64,000 nt of DNA from Jacaranda mimosifolia (lineage: Eukaryota > Streptophyta > Magnoliopsida > Lamiales > Bignoniaceae), in assembly GCA_018894105.1 (NCBI GenBank), contig CM032122.1:32395404-32459403 (forward strand). Reading direction: 5' to 3'. The position numbers and the translations under genes were made by a program. The notes beneath the pieces are model-generated. The model was not told where the DNA came from. It searched no databases and saw nothing but the letters and a program-made list of their open reading frames with translations. Below, piece after piece: positions 1-13,300 of the stretch. Each line of letters starts with the position of its first letter. Position 1 is the first letter of the stretch.

Positions 1-1326
1 GAACAATTCCCCGACTCTCTTCAGTAGATCATAGTAAAACGTCTTCGGGGCAAAACTCAGAATCAGGCGATTCTCGGCCAAAGAAGCTAGGTGGGCAATC
101 ATGCCATCGGCCTTATTTTGTGGGTAGTGTATTAAAACATCTAGGCAGACAACTGTGTCATACTTCCCATCCAAGCTCTCCAAATCCTTCACTTCGAATT
201 TCGGCAATACCAGTCCAGGGGAGAGCTCATCCTTGCCTTTAAGAAGCTCTTCCCGTGCCTGCATTAAAGTCAAATTAATTCACCAATTCAAAACCACTCT
301 ATTAAATATACTCAAGTAGATCATCAAGGTACATATTCGACCAAAACATCAGCCTTTCTTATGCTTTCTTCTTTTACATAAAATCGGGATTTTAGGACTG
401 AAATGCTAAAGTAAAAGAGTGCCTTTCAGCTAATAGAATCCTTGATAATTATTTACTTCTTAATCGACAGAGGAAAAAGCTCCATCAGACAGAATTTCTT
501 GCAGGCTTATGCTCTCTCTCAACTCTCAAACTCAAAAGCACATCACTAAACCACATTTAACCTTTAAAAATCAATTTCCAACTGAAGCTCAATTTACACA
601 AGTGCAACATGCATCATCATTCTACTTCCTAATACAAAAATCTATAAGCCTCCTTGTGCTCCAAATGCACCAACCGAGAAAGAAAATTTCCAAAAACATT
701 TCAAAGATCAGTTAAATTACTTAAAAGAAAACAACTATATAACAAAACAAACCACCAATCAACAATACCTGTTTCTCAGCCTCAGCAACCATGGCAGCCG
801 AGATATCACTTGCTGCCACAACAGCCCCTTCCTTCGCCAACGGAATCGACAAACATCCCGTCCCACATCCAGCATCACACACCGTAACCCCATTCAACGG
901 CCCCTCATCCAACAACATCTTCATCACATTCTCCACAGTTTTCGAGTGTCCGAGCCTGATGTCCCTCTGCACTTTATTAACATCATCAGTATCTCCATAA
1001 ATTCTCCTCCACCGCTGGAACCCATCATTGTTGAAGTACTCCCGAACCACCTCCTTGTCCGCTCCGCCCACCTCCTCCGCCTGCATTTGCCGCCGCTTCT
1101 CTGGGTCGGCTAGGGAGAGCACGGCTGCAAGTGCCGCGACAGACCCACCTCCAATAGCGGCGATGGTGGTGCTGTCGATGGTGTCGGACACCGCAGCAAC
1201 GTCTGAGGCTGTGGAAAGTGGTGGAATGGCGGCGGTTATTGCAATGGGCCTTCGGCGGTAGTGGTGGCATTGGGGTTTAGGGAGAGTGAAGTGAATTGGA
1301 GAGTATAAAATGGAGGAAAACGCCAT
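1..1326 (-). CDS. CHLM: Magnesium-protoporphyrin IX methyltransferase, chloroplast (5' part, cut by window edge)
   Basis: This enzyme transfers a methyl group from S-adenosylmethionine to the propionate of Mg-protoporphyrin IX, a committed step of chlorophyll synthesis at chloroplast membranes. Two exons are visible: 1326-769 (186 codons, ATG at 1326) and 258-1 (86 codons, running off the window). The GT-AG intron 768-259 is in phase 0. About the first 60 residues are Ser/Thr/Pro/Arg-rich, like a transit peptide. A small hydrophobic stretch (IAAIGGGSVAALAAVLSL) and the conserved AEEVGGADKEVVREYFN and IRLGHSKTVENVMKML blocks follow. SAM motif I reads VCDAGCGTG, and exon 2 carries CLDVLIHYPQ and ILSFAPKTFYYDLLKRVGE. 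The 272 residues seen compare with about 315-320 in the family, so roughly the last 45 are missing. A GTATTG donor follows GAGAAACAG. Identification is by remembered family sequence and is firm. Confidence 0.95.
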
Positions 1327-3622
1327 TTTTTGCTATAATTATTATCTTTTTGTCGGAAAATTCTTGCGAGCTGGGTAATTAATCTAAGTTTTGCTTCTTC
1401 CTTGCGCCGCTCCGACCGGCGGGAGAGTGAGAGTTGAAAAGAGTAAGGATATTTTCATTTGTTAGTTGATTTTGAGGTGATAACGCAATCCGGGATGAGG
1501 ATAGGATTCGCTCGTGGCGTGTCCTTCTTTGGGGCCCTTTTGTTTTGGAAGGGCGTTCGGTGATCGGGGTTTTACTATCCGTGAATTAGTATGTTCCCGT
1601 TTGAGATATTTATATCAAATTTTACGGATAATTTTACTATAAATCGGCTGTATTACGCTTAATTCAACCAAGTATTTTGCTTAATTCTATCAAAGAATAG
1701 GCTGTGTTTAGAGATTGTAAAAATAGTAACAAAATATTTCCATCTATAAGAAAATGCAAATAGATGCTTTGTACTGGTTTGAAATAATTCTTGAAGTTAG
1801 AAAATTTTGGGGGGAGAAGCATATTAATATATCAATTCCGAGAACATAAATTCTAACGTAGGGAATCAGACACTCCACCTAATCTCCTATAAATATTCCT
1901 ATTATATTCATTTTACTCCCGTTTGAGTAAGAGCAGCTACAAAAATATATTTAATTTTCTCTTTTTAGTTTGTTGTGTTGAATGTGAAAATATGTTATAT
2001 TTAATATCTCACTCGATTGATTCACACCACTACACAATTAAAAAATTCAATTATGTAGAAAATATTATATCATCCCGATTATAGTTAGAAGCTATTAAAA
2101 TATTAATGTTAACTGAATTTGGATGAAAATTCAATCCAGCTTTCGACAATTATCAAAAATCAACATAATTTATACATTTATATAGAATATGAAAAATACG
2201 TATACAATATAACAAAATTATCAAAGCTTATCATAAAATTTGAAAAATTATTCGATATTCTTGTGCCGCATATGCCCAACTCATTTGTATTGATTTACTA
2301 TAAAAATACAATTAAAAAATTCATTCAGATTAAGGCTGTTAATAAATCAAATTTTAATTCACTCCAACCTGAATTGGATCTTAATTTTAAAATTTTTAAT
2401 TGGTTAAAGTATTTTATGGATCAAATCTGATTATAAATATTTGATATATGAATTGAATATGTGATTAAACAATTCCATTTGTTAAAAATTCTAATTCAAA
2501 TTTAATTTTTTTATTAAAACAATATTCTCATATATAATATTCATAATTTGAATTAAAATCTATATATTATGTTGGTTTAATGTTTATATTATGCTATTGA
2601 CATAAACATTAACTTAAAAATAAGAGAGATACTTAGGGGGGTGCATATGACAAATATAGTAACATATAATATTTTACCTATGAACTAATATTTATGAGAA
2701 ATAAGGGCTTACTATCCAAATATTTAACATAGGGGTATATAATAAAAAGGTGTAAAAAAACTCAACTTTAATTCAAATTATTTAGTAAATATAATATATT
2801 TTTATATATTCCAAAAGAAAAAGTATTAAATTGGATCCTTTTTTTTTTTAATCATACTATGGATATCCACCAAACTCGTATATGGTATAATTAATTAACA
2901 TATATTGTATATAATATTGCGTCAAATTTAGATACAAATTTTAATAATTGGATTTTAATTCAGACAATACTAATTTAGTTCTAATCTAACCCATTAAATA
3001 TCCTAATTCAAACAGTACCATCATATATTGTTTGATGATGGTTTGAAATTCAAATATATCAAACCGCATCTATATATATATTCTAAAACCTTTGTAAATT
3101 TAATTTTCATTTATAGTTAAATCTTTAGTCTTCTAAATGTTGAAGTGTCATTCAGCAACTGATTTTTAATTGTATAAATAACATTTTTACAAACAATCAA
3201 ATAATTTCTTATGGCGTTTTATAGCTTTTGTTTACATTAATTTGTCCTTTCTTCAATAATGTTTGTTTTTATTAGTTTGTGGAATGCGCATGCATTGAAA
3301 TATGATACAGCGGTTTCATTTAATTAAGAAAAATTTTAAATAATAGAAAACTATTTAACTACTTTGATATTATGTTGAATTACCAAATCAGTTCTATAAT
3401 GCAAGTATTAATAATAGCAACTTTAATATTTGGGTTCTTTCGGATGATGCAGTGTCTTTTATTTTTTAAGGACAATTATCTTATTTACGGACTAGGCAGA
3501 ATGATACATATGAAGATGAATAGTTAAATTATTTAAATAAATATGAAAAGGAAATGTTGTACTTATTATTAATTATTTCAACTTAAACTATTTTATGTGG
3601 TTCAAAACTCTCAACCTATTTG
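1327..3622. other. AT-rich spacer upstream of CHLM
   Basis: The first few hundred bases should contain the CHLM promoter and 5' UTR (the gene reads leftward); no convincing TATA box could be assigned. From about 1600 the sequence becomes strongly AT-rich with runs of A and T. I see no conserved coding sequence and no RNA gene. The 103-codon open frame near 2119-2430 is low-complexity Asn/Lys/Ile sequence as expected from AT-rich DNA. Confidence 0.6.
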
Positions 3623-3630
3623 TGTTATGA

Positions 3631-4061
3631 ATATGGATGCAAACGAGTTGAGTCGAATCGAATTTTGACTATGTTTTAAGCTCGAACTCAAATCAAATGA
3701 ATCAAGCCTGTGCTCGAAATCGACGAGTTAAGAAAAATAAAGTTTGCTCTCGACTCGAGCCCTTGCTGGGTTCGACTCGATTTTTTAGGCTCGAACTCGT
3801 CATCAATTTATACCCTTGAGTTCGGGGTGGAACTTGAGTTCAAAAGGTTATTTATTTTATCAAAATTATAAAATTAATATATCTTATTATAATTTTTATG
3901 TATAAATATTTTTCTTAAAAAAAATACAAGCTCTCGAGTCTGTTCGCGAACTTGCAAATAAAAATTATTTGGTTTAAGGTCAAATTTTTTGAACTCGAGC
4001 TCGAACACTTCTTGAACGATCTCGTTAGGCTCGCGAACCGACTCAATTTGATTCCATATCT
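3631..4061. mobile_element. Degenerate hAT-like MITE with 8-bp target duplication
   Basis: The ends form an imperfect inverted repeat: the left end begins ATATGGATGCAAACGAGTTG and the right end, read on the other strand, begins ATATGGAATCAAATTGAGTC. It is flanked by TGTTATGA (3623-3630) and AGTTATGA (4062-4069), which match at 7 of 8 positions, as expected for an old hAT target duplication. The interior carries many GAGCTCGA/TCGAGTTC motifs and no coding capacity. The hAT assignment rests on the 8-bp duplication and is an inference. Confidence 0.6.
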
Positions 4062-4535
4062 AGTTATGAAGTAATGCACACATGTAATAAGAATTTTATT
4101 GAAAATAATCAACTTAAAAACTACAAAATCATCCTAGACTGCATACCTCTGCGCATTTAATTTTTATTTACAGAATAATATGGTAAAGTTTATTTTTAAC
4201 AAAATTGAACATGATAATCTAATTTAAAATTTTAAATAAATAAAAGTATATCATGATCACCCTGGAAACCGTCCTAGGTAGAAATAATTGTGCTGTTCTC
4301 AACAGTCTTAATTGTGTGTGCACATGTTCGTCCAATTAAATCGATATTGGTATATGACTACTCATGGTAGTTATGGCCAACCCAAATTAAAGTGATCAAA
4401 TTGTTGACTTAGATAATTTTTAAAATTATTATTTTCCACTTTGATAAATATGAGCAAATTGTTCCTCACGAAGATATATCCCCTACGAGAAATTGACAAT
4501 CATGCATATGCACCATTATTTTGTATGTGGGGATA

Positions 4536-5001
4536 GAGGTGTAAATGAATTGTGCTCAAGCTCAATGAATCTATTTTTCAGGGCTCGAGCTCGACTCATC
4601 AGAAAAATTTAAATTAAATAAAAATATTAAATTATTAATATATCATAATTAAATTATAATAATTAATATAATAATTTAAATTATAATTATAAATAAAATA
4701 TATATTAAATTATAATATATACTATATTAATTACTATAATAATTTAAATTATAATATATTATAATTATTGATAAAGTATTAAATTATTAATATATTATAA
4801 TTATTTAATCATATATAATATATATTTAAAATTAAAAAAATGTAAATTATTAATAGAAAAAAGCTCATGAGCCAACTCATAAGCTTTTGAACAACTAAAG
4901 TAAAACTTGAGCTTCGCTCATGTTAAAGCTCAAGCTTGAGTCGAGTTATAATTGAACCAACTCACGAAAGTCATGAGCCAGCTCGACTTATCTTACACCT
5001 C
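4536..5001. mobile_element. Second GAGCTCGA-rich inverted-repeat element
   Basis: The stretch begins GAGGTGTAA and ends TTACACCTC, a 9-bp perfect terminal inverted repeat. Inside both ends are CTCAAGCTC/GAGCTCGAGC-type motifs like those of the element at 3631-4061, and the middle (about 4610-4850) is nearly pure AT with repeated ATTAAATTATTAATATAT-like units. No clear 8-bp target duplication could be recognised. It is probably another copy of the same broad non-autonomous hAT-like class, noncoding. Confidence 0.45.
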
Positions 5002-5916
5002 AAGTGTGCATATAGTTCATGCATTTAGGTGGCCATTAATATGTAAGAACATAATTAAATGAGAATAAAATAACTTTAGGAATGAAATAAATATGTAAAA
5101 AGAATGATCCTATGAAGAAATGAGAAAGGAATGGTGATTTTGTTCCTTATTTGATTTCAATATCATGATTGTTATTTAACAATATAAAAATATAATGAAA
5201 ATATTTTAAATGGCCAAATATCATTTTGTATAAAATTATTAAAATAAAATATTTTAATGGTAAATTGTTTAGATCTTACAGTTCTATGCTTTTTATATAA
5301 CTTTTAACTTTTTATCGCAGAAAAGTTTATGGCAAAGATTATAATTTATTTATATTTTAAAAACTAAAATTAATTTTTTCTAGGTAAAATTTTTTTGCAA
5401 TACCTGATTAATTTTCCTTTTAATGGAGTTTGAAGACTATGAGAGTAATCCCTATAGATAAGAAGATACTATCAAAAAGATATACACAGGTTTTTGTGAT
5501 GATTTAGAATTCTTTCAGTAAATATTATATAGGGTAATTTTATCAAATTCAAAATAAGTTCTCATTCCTAATTAGATTGAGAATCGCTAAATTTATGGGG
5601 AAGGGAATGAATGACTAATCCCATATTTTTTGGAATGGGGATTATTGCGGGAACGAGGATTGTCATTTTTAAATTATATCAAGCATATATTTAATAATAA
5701 AATTGAGAATGCCCATTTTATTCTCATCCAATTCCTAAATACCAATCATACCATTAAAGTATTATAAAGTGCATCGAGTAAAACGCTTATATATGTATTT
5801 TCTTTTTAGTGCATATTCTTGTAATAATATTCTTATCATTCATTTACAGCATACCAACATTTATATGCTATTTATATAAACATGAGTATATATGCTATAT
5901 AGCATAAAAATACATA
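5002..5916. other. AT-rich spacer, nothing recognised
   Basis: No open frame with family features, no RNA gene and no clear transposon ends were seen. The stretch is dominated by A/T runs. Confidence 0.5.
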
Positions 5917-5919
5917 TAA

Positions 5920-6360
5920 GGGCTCATTTGCTTTGAATGATGTGATTAGAAGTGATATATAAATAAATAGATACATTTTAAGTCCATTGGATATAATATT
6001 TTAATTTTATGTTTGGTTGGTAAGATTAATATATAAATAAATTAAAGTATAATATATAAATTTACCATTATATCATTTATATTTTTTAATAAGTTTTTCA
6101 CAATTTCCTCATTATTTTTTATTATTAGGAACAAGGTTTAATTGGAAATAAGATTAAAAAAAAAAAAAAAAGGCCCTATTTGATCTTTGCAATTCTAATC
6201 ACACCAAATCAAGTATTCCTTCCCTTGATCAATTTTCCAAAGTTAACAATAAATAATGTTGAGTTTAGGATTTATCAAAAGTTTTTATCAATTGAAACAA
6301 ATATAAAAATAGATTTAAATAGATATGTATAACACCTAATTAAACCAAGCAAATAAGGCC
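5920..6360. mobile_element. Tourist-like MITE (PIF/Harbinger type) with TAA duplication
   Basis: The left end is GGGCTCATTTGCTTTGAATG and the right end, read on the other strand, is GGCCTTATTTGCTTGGTTTA. TAA sits directly outside each end (5917-5919 and 6361-6363). A 3-bp TWA duplication with GGGCxxxTTTG ends is the hallmark of Tourist-like MITEs. The element is about 440 bp, AT-rich and noncoding. Its left end resembles that of the element at 50848-51277 (GGGCTCGTTTGCTTAG), so the two probably belong to one family. Confidence 0.7.
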
Positions 6361-6363
6361 TAA

Positions 6364-7393
6364 AAGTATTAGACTACTCATGATACGTCAATGCATATAA
6401 ATTACTCCATATATATATATATATATTATTCCATATTTCAAAATTCAATTGCTATTAAACTCATTCATAGAAATATTTGTTATAAAAATTTCAATATGGT
6501 ATAGAATTTTTTTAACTTTTGCTTCTTATACGAAAACATGATCAAGTCAACTCCTACCCGTTTAAATGAAATTGACATCTCTTTCATCTTGTGAAAAAAG
6601 CACAAACCCCGAAGAATACGCTTGTTTACCAATGCAAGAAAATTAATCTCACAAGCTAACCAACAAAATTGTTTAACTTATAATTTTGACATAATATATT
6701 TAAAAAAAAAAGGAGCAGATTAAAGAGCAAAGCTATGCTCATAAAGGAAGTCAGCCATATCAATTCTATTTGTGTCAATTTTAGCTTTATTTCTTTATCT
6801 CAGCACCCATTTATAGTAAATGATTTATTAGTAGAAATTATTTTTTAGTAATATTCAAAATAAAGCTTTGTTTTTTTAGATTTTTTTTTTATTATTATTA
6901 TTCAAAATTCCACACCGATCAAATTAAATTCACTATTTTAGGATGAAAAGAATATGAAATTTGGCCACAATCATTGAGAAGATAAAGAATTAAAGATGAA
7001 CTTGTTGGACGAGAAGATAACGTCAACAGCGCCAATATCTTAACAGAATTTCAAACTTTCCCTCAATCCACCAGTGGTAAACTTGGTTTATAGATAAAGC
7101 TGACAGTGAGTCTTCATCAGTCCACGGCTCAATTGCAAGTCAAGAAACTACCCTTTTCTTGTCATTAGTAGAAAACCTTATCCGCAAAAGATAGGCATCC
7201 GACGTTTTGTTATTTAGTACCATCAAAATTCCACTGACAATGATTAGCAGACAAGGCTTAGTTCACATTTCTACATTGGGATTCTCGCGTTGATTCGTGG
7301 GTCAATAATTGTTTTGGTCTTCTGATCTTGTCCTGTTCTGGGCTTGGTCTATTTATTTATAAACTTTTGGAATTGGGTGCAGCTGTAGCTTCC
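6364..7393. other. Spacer and probable promoter of the alpha-mannosidase gene
   Basis: The first half is AT-rich. From about 6950 to the start codon the base composition is more mixed, as expected for promoter and 5' UTR. A TATTTATAAA string lies about 40 bases before the ATG, which is too close to be a confident TATA box. No other gene was seen. Confidence 0.4.
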
Positions 7394-10300
7394 ATGGCGG
7401 GGTTTCGGGTTTTTTCGGTAGTTTTGACTGTGTGTTTTGTGTGTGTTTTGGTGGAGTGTAAGTACATGGTTTACAACACTTCGCAAGGCATTGTTCCCGG
7501 AAAGATTAATGTGCATTTGGTTCCTCATTCTCATGATGATGTTGGATGGTTGAAAACTATTGATCAGTATTATGTTGGATCCAATAATTCGATTCAGGTA
7601 CTTTCTTTCTTTCTTCTTTTTCCCTTTTTTATGTGGATGAATTGGGAATTTTTTGCCTGCTGTTTGAATTGACTGTTTTTGGTTAATTTTTTTTAGTTTT
7701 GTTGAAATGGGATGGTGAATTTTGCTTGACTTATATACGACTTTGTTTAGATTCTTCAGATGGATTTAATTGTCTGAGTTGAAAAATGCTATGACTGTTT
7801 TTTGTGTAGGGAGCATGTGTGCAGAATGTGTTGGATTCATTGATTCCGGCATTGCTGGCTGATAAAAATCGGAAATTTATTTATGTTGAACAGGTGAAGG
7901 TTTTCGTCGTATGTACTGGTTCATTGATCTAACATGTTAGGTGAAATTCATGCTGATGAAAATGCTTTTCGCACTGTAATAGGCATTTTTCCAGCGATGG
8001 TGGAGTAACCAGAGTGAAGAGATGAAGAAAACCGTCAAAATGCTAGTCAGCTCGGGTCAACTTGAGCTCATGTACTAATTTATATTATACCATTGACAAC
8101 CAAAACATTTATGATGCTGTTGAAGAACTATTCCTGTTCATTTGTTTACAACATGATCTGTTAGAAATGCAGACTATGCTTGTGCTGTAAAAAAAATGCA
8201 TGTTAGAAAAGACACATTAGGTGGGTGATGGTTTTCTTATTTCTTGTGTTCCTTTGATTTTACTTGCGCAGAAATGGTGGTATGTGCATGCATGATGAGG
8301 CGACAACACATTACATTGACATGATTGATCAAACAACTCTGGGCCACCAATTTATTAAAGAGGTGTTCAATGTGACTCCTAGAATTGGTTGGCAAATTGA
8401 TCCTTTTGGACATTCTGCTGTTCAGGCTTACCTTTTGGGGGCAGAGGTACTGATGTAGTCGGTGCACTCAGTCACAACCAGCTCTTTTTTCCTTATTCTT
8501 GTCCAAGACTTTTTCATTATCCAGTCACCAATTTTCTGATTAACATTTGTTTTACTGTCAATAAATAATTAATATCATTGCAGAAGGAATGTATTCTTTA
8601 CATATATAGATCAATGTGCTCTTTATGCATTTCAGTAGCCAAGTGAACTTGTGCCGTTATTGTGTTTTAGGTTGGATTTGATGCTCTTTACTTTGCCCGT
8701 ATTGACTACCAAGATAGAGCCAAAAGGAGAGATGAGAAGAGGCTTGAGGTTATCTGGCAGGGTTCCAAAACTCGTGGTTCTTCCTCGCAGGTTAATCTCA
8801 AGTCTCATCAATTTTCAGAGTCATACTCACGATTCAGTTAATACTTATTGTGATGTTCATAACTAGTGGTATCTCTTAAGTTATTTATTGTTAATATGGA
8901 TTACGTGGAAAATTGACCCTCTAATTTTCTGTCTAATTACTTCAGATATTTGCTGGTGCTTTTTATGCTGGGAATTATGAACCTCCAACTGGTTTTTATT
9001 TTGAAGTGAATGATGATTCCCCTGTAGTCCAGGTGATTCTTTAGAGGAAAGAATGTCTGGTTCTTGAACTTCTGCCCTTGCAAATACTGATATTTTCTTC
9101 CTTGAATGAAGGATGATATAAATTTATTCGATTACAATGTTCAAGAACGTGTCAATGATTTTGTAGCAGCTGCATTCTCACAGGTAACCTCTGTGGTTCA
9201 TCTTTCCTTGCATTGCCAAACTGTTAGTTCCTGTGGCATCTTGATTGAGGATGGTTCGAAGTGATTAATTACTTTACCTGTTGCATTTTAAAATGTTTAT
9301 GTATATCTTTCTTCATTCTCCTTTCTTTCTTTGGGACAATGAATTTGAAATTATTCAAATAAGAGCATTGTCTAGGAAGCCATCTTGGTCATTTGATAGA
9401 CATTGACTTCAATTGGTTTTATTCACAGGCTAACGTTACTCGTTCAAATCATATCATGTGGACTATGGGAACAGATTTCAAGTATCAATATGCAGAGACA
9501 TGGTTCCGGAATATGGACAAGCTCATACATTATGTGAATCAGGTTAGTATCTTCTCTATCCATCCATCATATGGTTCCTAATGGTCGATTATTCTAGCAA
9601 GGAATTTTCTTATTTGAATTGTTTAGCTGGCTATCCTGGCACTCTCAATGGTTTATGTAGTTGAAGACTTACTCAATTCTTTCTGAAACCTGGTTCGCAC
9701 ATGTGAAAATGTAGTAATTTTGTGCTCAATTAGTAAACAATCCGACATTGTTTTGGTTGAAAGTATAATGTTGCTCAAAATTTCTTACTGGAAACCATTC
9801 ATGAATCAATAGCAATTTTAGTGTCTTTATTCTATTTTTTGTAACATACCCTTTTCGGAACCTGCTTGCAGGATGGCCGTGTCAATGCCTTGTATTCAAC
9901 TCCATCTTTATACACTGATGCCAAATATGCTTTAAATGAGTCCTGGCCTCTTAAATTTGATGACTTCTTCCCGTGAGTTCAAGATTTTTAAATTTTCAAT
10001 ATATTCTTCTTAAATTTGCGGTGATAATTGAGGCAAGTCGTGTATCAGATATGCAGATCGTATAAATGCCTATTGGACTGGATACTTTACAAGTAGGCCG
10101 GGCATTAAAGGATATGTCAGAATGATGAGTGGCTACTATTTGGTATGTCATGGAACTCTTTTGGTATCTTGTCTGGTCATTAGGTTTCTTGCTGATTGGA
10201 ATAATTTGAATCTGAAGTCTCACTAGACTCATATACTTAATTAGGCAGCAAGGCAGTTAGAATTTTTCAGAGGAAGAAATAAATCAGGGTCCACAACACA

Positions 10301-13300
10301 CTCTTTAGCCGATGCTTTGGCAATTGTACAACATCATGATGCAGTTTCTGGTACTGAAAAGCAACATGTTGCTAATGACTATGCAAAACGGCTTTCAATC
10401 GGTTACAAAGAGGTGAGGTCTTTTCCAAATATTTCCATTAGTCATAAGCAGAGTTGACTGTATCACTTTTGTTTTTCAAATTAATATCTTTTGGTTACAT
10501 ATTTGTGCAGTCTGAGGATGTTGTAGCAACTTCCCTTGGTTGTCTGACACAATCATCATTGTCGTCAGGATGCAAGAATCCCATAACAAACTTCAACCAG
10601 GCAAACACTCAGCACCTTCCAATTCTATTTGGCCTTATCTTTTTTGCTATGAACACATGGAATCACTTGAACAGAAGTCTAGGTTTATTCCTGATCAGTA
10701 AATCCTTTTCTTTATTTTAAGTTTGCATATATTTTTCATGCCTTGATGTTTTAGTTTCTGTTCCGTGGAGATATACAGAGCATGAAAATTGTATTTTACT
10801 TCTGGAGTTAAATAGGTGCCTTGGAGTTAATATCTTTTCTTCTTTCCAGTGCCCGCTTCTGAACATAAGTTATTGTCCTGCAACAGAAGTTGATCTTTCT
10901 CTTGGGAAAAAATTAGTAAGGAGAATATCTTCTTAAACAATGAGAGTATTTCTTAGAGGTTTCTTTCACGAACATATCTTATTTTAAATAACTCATGTCT
11001 TGCTCTCTGTAGGCGGTACTTGTCTACAACTCTCTGGGGTGGAAGAGAACAGCTGTTGTGAGGATTCCTGTGAGCATTTTGCATTTGCTTCATTTTTCAC
11101 TTTTACTCAGCTGAACTCATTTGGATTGTTTTATGAGATCTTTTCCGCTTTTCATATTCTTGACCTTGGGCTTTGGCCTGGCTAAGGAAATGGACAAGTT
11201 TTGCTACATGAATACAACATATTTGTCTCACTGACTCAAGATGATAAATGCAAGAAAATTAATGCTGATGAATTACTTTATGGGTGACCAAATCACAACT
11301 TAATGTTACTTGATGATTCTGGTGCAGGTAACCAGTGAGAATGTAGCTGTTAAAGATTCTACTGGAAAATTGATTTCGTCACAGCTTCTTCCTATAGTTA
11401 ATGCTTCAATAGCCAAGAGAAAATTCTACGCCAGTGCATATGTGGGCAAATCCCCTTCTGCCAGTCCTAAGTATTGGCTTGCATTTACAGCAGAGGTTCC
11501 ACCTTTGGGTTTTAGCACTTATGTAATATCAAGGGGCAAACCGACAGGTTGTTAACCCGATCATCTCATCTTCGAAGTAGTTACTGAATCAAGTTTTCTA
11601 ACTCTAGTGTATAATTCCATATGAATTTACATTCTGTCACATGTCACATATGCAGCTTCTGCTTCAATAAAACCAATATCATACACATTTGATGGGAGTC
11701 AAACTGGTGCTATAGAAATCGGGTCTGGCAACTTGAAGCTTACGTACTCTGGAGATGATGGAAAGCTCACACAATATATTAATAGCAGAAGCTTGGTATG
11801 CCATTTAGACATTATCTTGTATTTCTGCTTGTCATCTCATCTACTGTCATGTAATAAGCTCTGAGTCACAAGCATTCTGATGTAGCCTATTACTCATCAT
11901 TCTTGTTTCCATAACATTCTCTCAATAACTATTCCATAGATTTCACTTACATCATGTTTGTGCCATAAAGTGGTGAAGGGACATGACAATATGCATACTT
12001 TGTAATGAAGGTGAACATTTCTCTAGAGCAGTCATACGGTTATTATGCTGGGGATAACGGGACTACTGATGGTCAGGTAATGGTAATATGTCCTTCAGAT
12101 CTCCCCACAAGTTGGCGTTTAGAATTTATTCAATAATTTCTTTTACTTGTTGAAGGCTTCGGGAGCATACGTTTTCAGGCCGAATGGCACATTCCCAATA
12201 CAGTCCGCTGGAAAGGTATTTATATTCCTTTCAATGCTTAATGGCTTACATTTCCATGACCAAAACAATGACTTATTTATCATATTTTCTAGATCCCACT
12301 AACAGTTTTTAAAGGACCACTCTTTGATGAAGTTCATCAGACAATTAATTCATGGATATACCAGGTTAGTAGCAGATTCAATACTTTATTCTATAGAGCA
12401 GGATGACGTTTTAGAAGATAACAAAACACACAAGATGGCGAAAGAGTTGATACACTAGCTTCTTGCTTCGTTTCACTTAACGTGGCTATCACAAAGAGAA
12501 GAGAAGTCAAATTAATATTAGACGAGATGATTGATCTGTCTGAGGGTCATTGATACTTTAGTGAACAAACTTTACCAAAATTTGAAACTCAAGTATGCAA
12601 TTGACACTACAAGAGTAACTCAGATTTGTGACAACTAAATTGAAATAGTAACAACATTAAACTATATGAAATTTCATGAAGTGAAACGTCAAGCTTCTTT
12701 GCAAAGATCAATTTAGAGCTGGAAATAAGATATCAATGTGTGGTGGTTATTGACTCTTATTTATCATGAATTGTTAACATATTTATGTGTAGATTACAAG
12801 AGTTTACAAGGAGAAGGAACATGCCGACGTTGAATTTACTGTAAGTCAGTCTTCTTCTTTTTGTTAATTACATGCTATACATCTGTTTAGAAACCTTCCT
12901 AATAATCCTGAATTGTAGGTTGGTCCCATACCCATTGATGATGGAATTGGAAAAGAGATTGTAACTCAGATAAAAACAAAGATAGAAAACAAGAAGACAT
13001 TTTATACAGACTCTAATGGCCGTGATTTTCTAGAAAGGGTATGTAACCTCCACTGATTTCTGCTGCAGTGAATCTTATTTTGCTTAACATAATACTTTGG
13101 TCAGCATATATCCCAGACAAAGTATATTCTCCTTTGTTGATTCCTAGCATTAGCATATGCACTGACCTTATAAATATTTGTTGTCTTCTCTAGATTCGAG
13201 ACTACAGAGCTGATTGGGACCTTCAAGTGAACCAACCAATTGCAGGAAATTACTACCCTGTCTGTTTGCATTAAAGCTAACATGTTCTCTAACTTTTTTC

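Noticed and set aside
2119..2430. 103-codon plus-strand ORF
   Set aside because: Asn/Lys/Ile-rich low-complexity sequence, as expected in long AT-rich DNA. No recognisable motif and no neighbouring exons.
12027..12076. Alternative acceptor CTCTAG for mannosidase exon 17
   Set aside because: It would shift the frame away from the conserved [10 protein letters not shown] segment. The acceptor at 12010 keeps frame.
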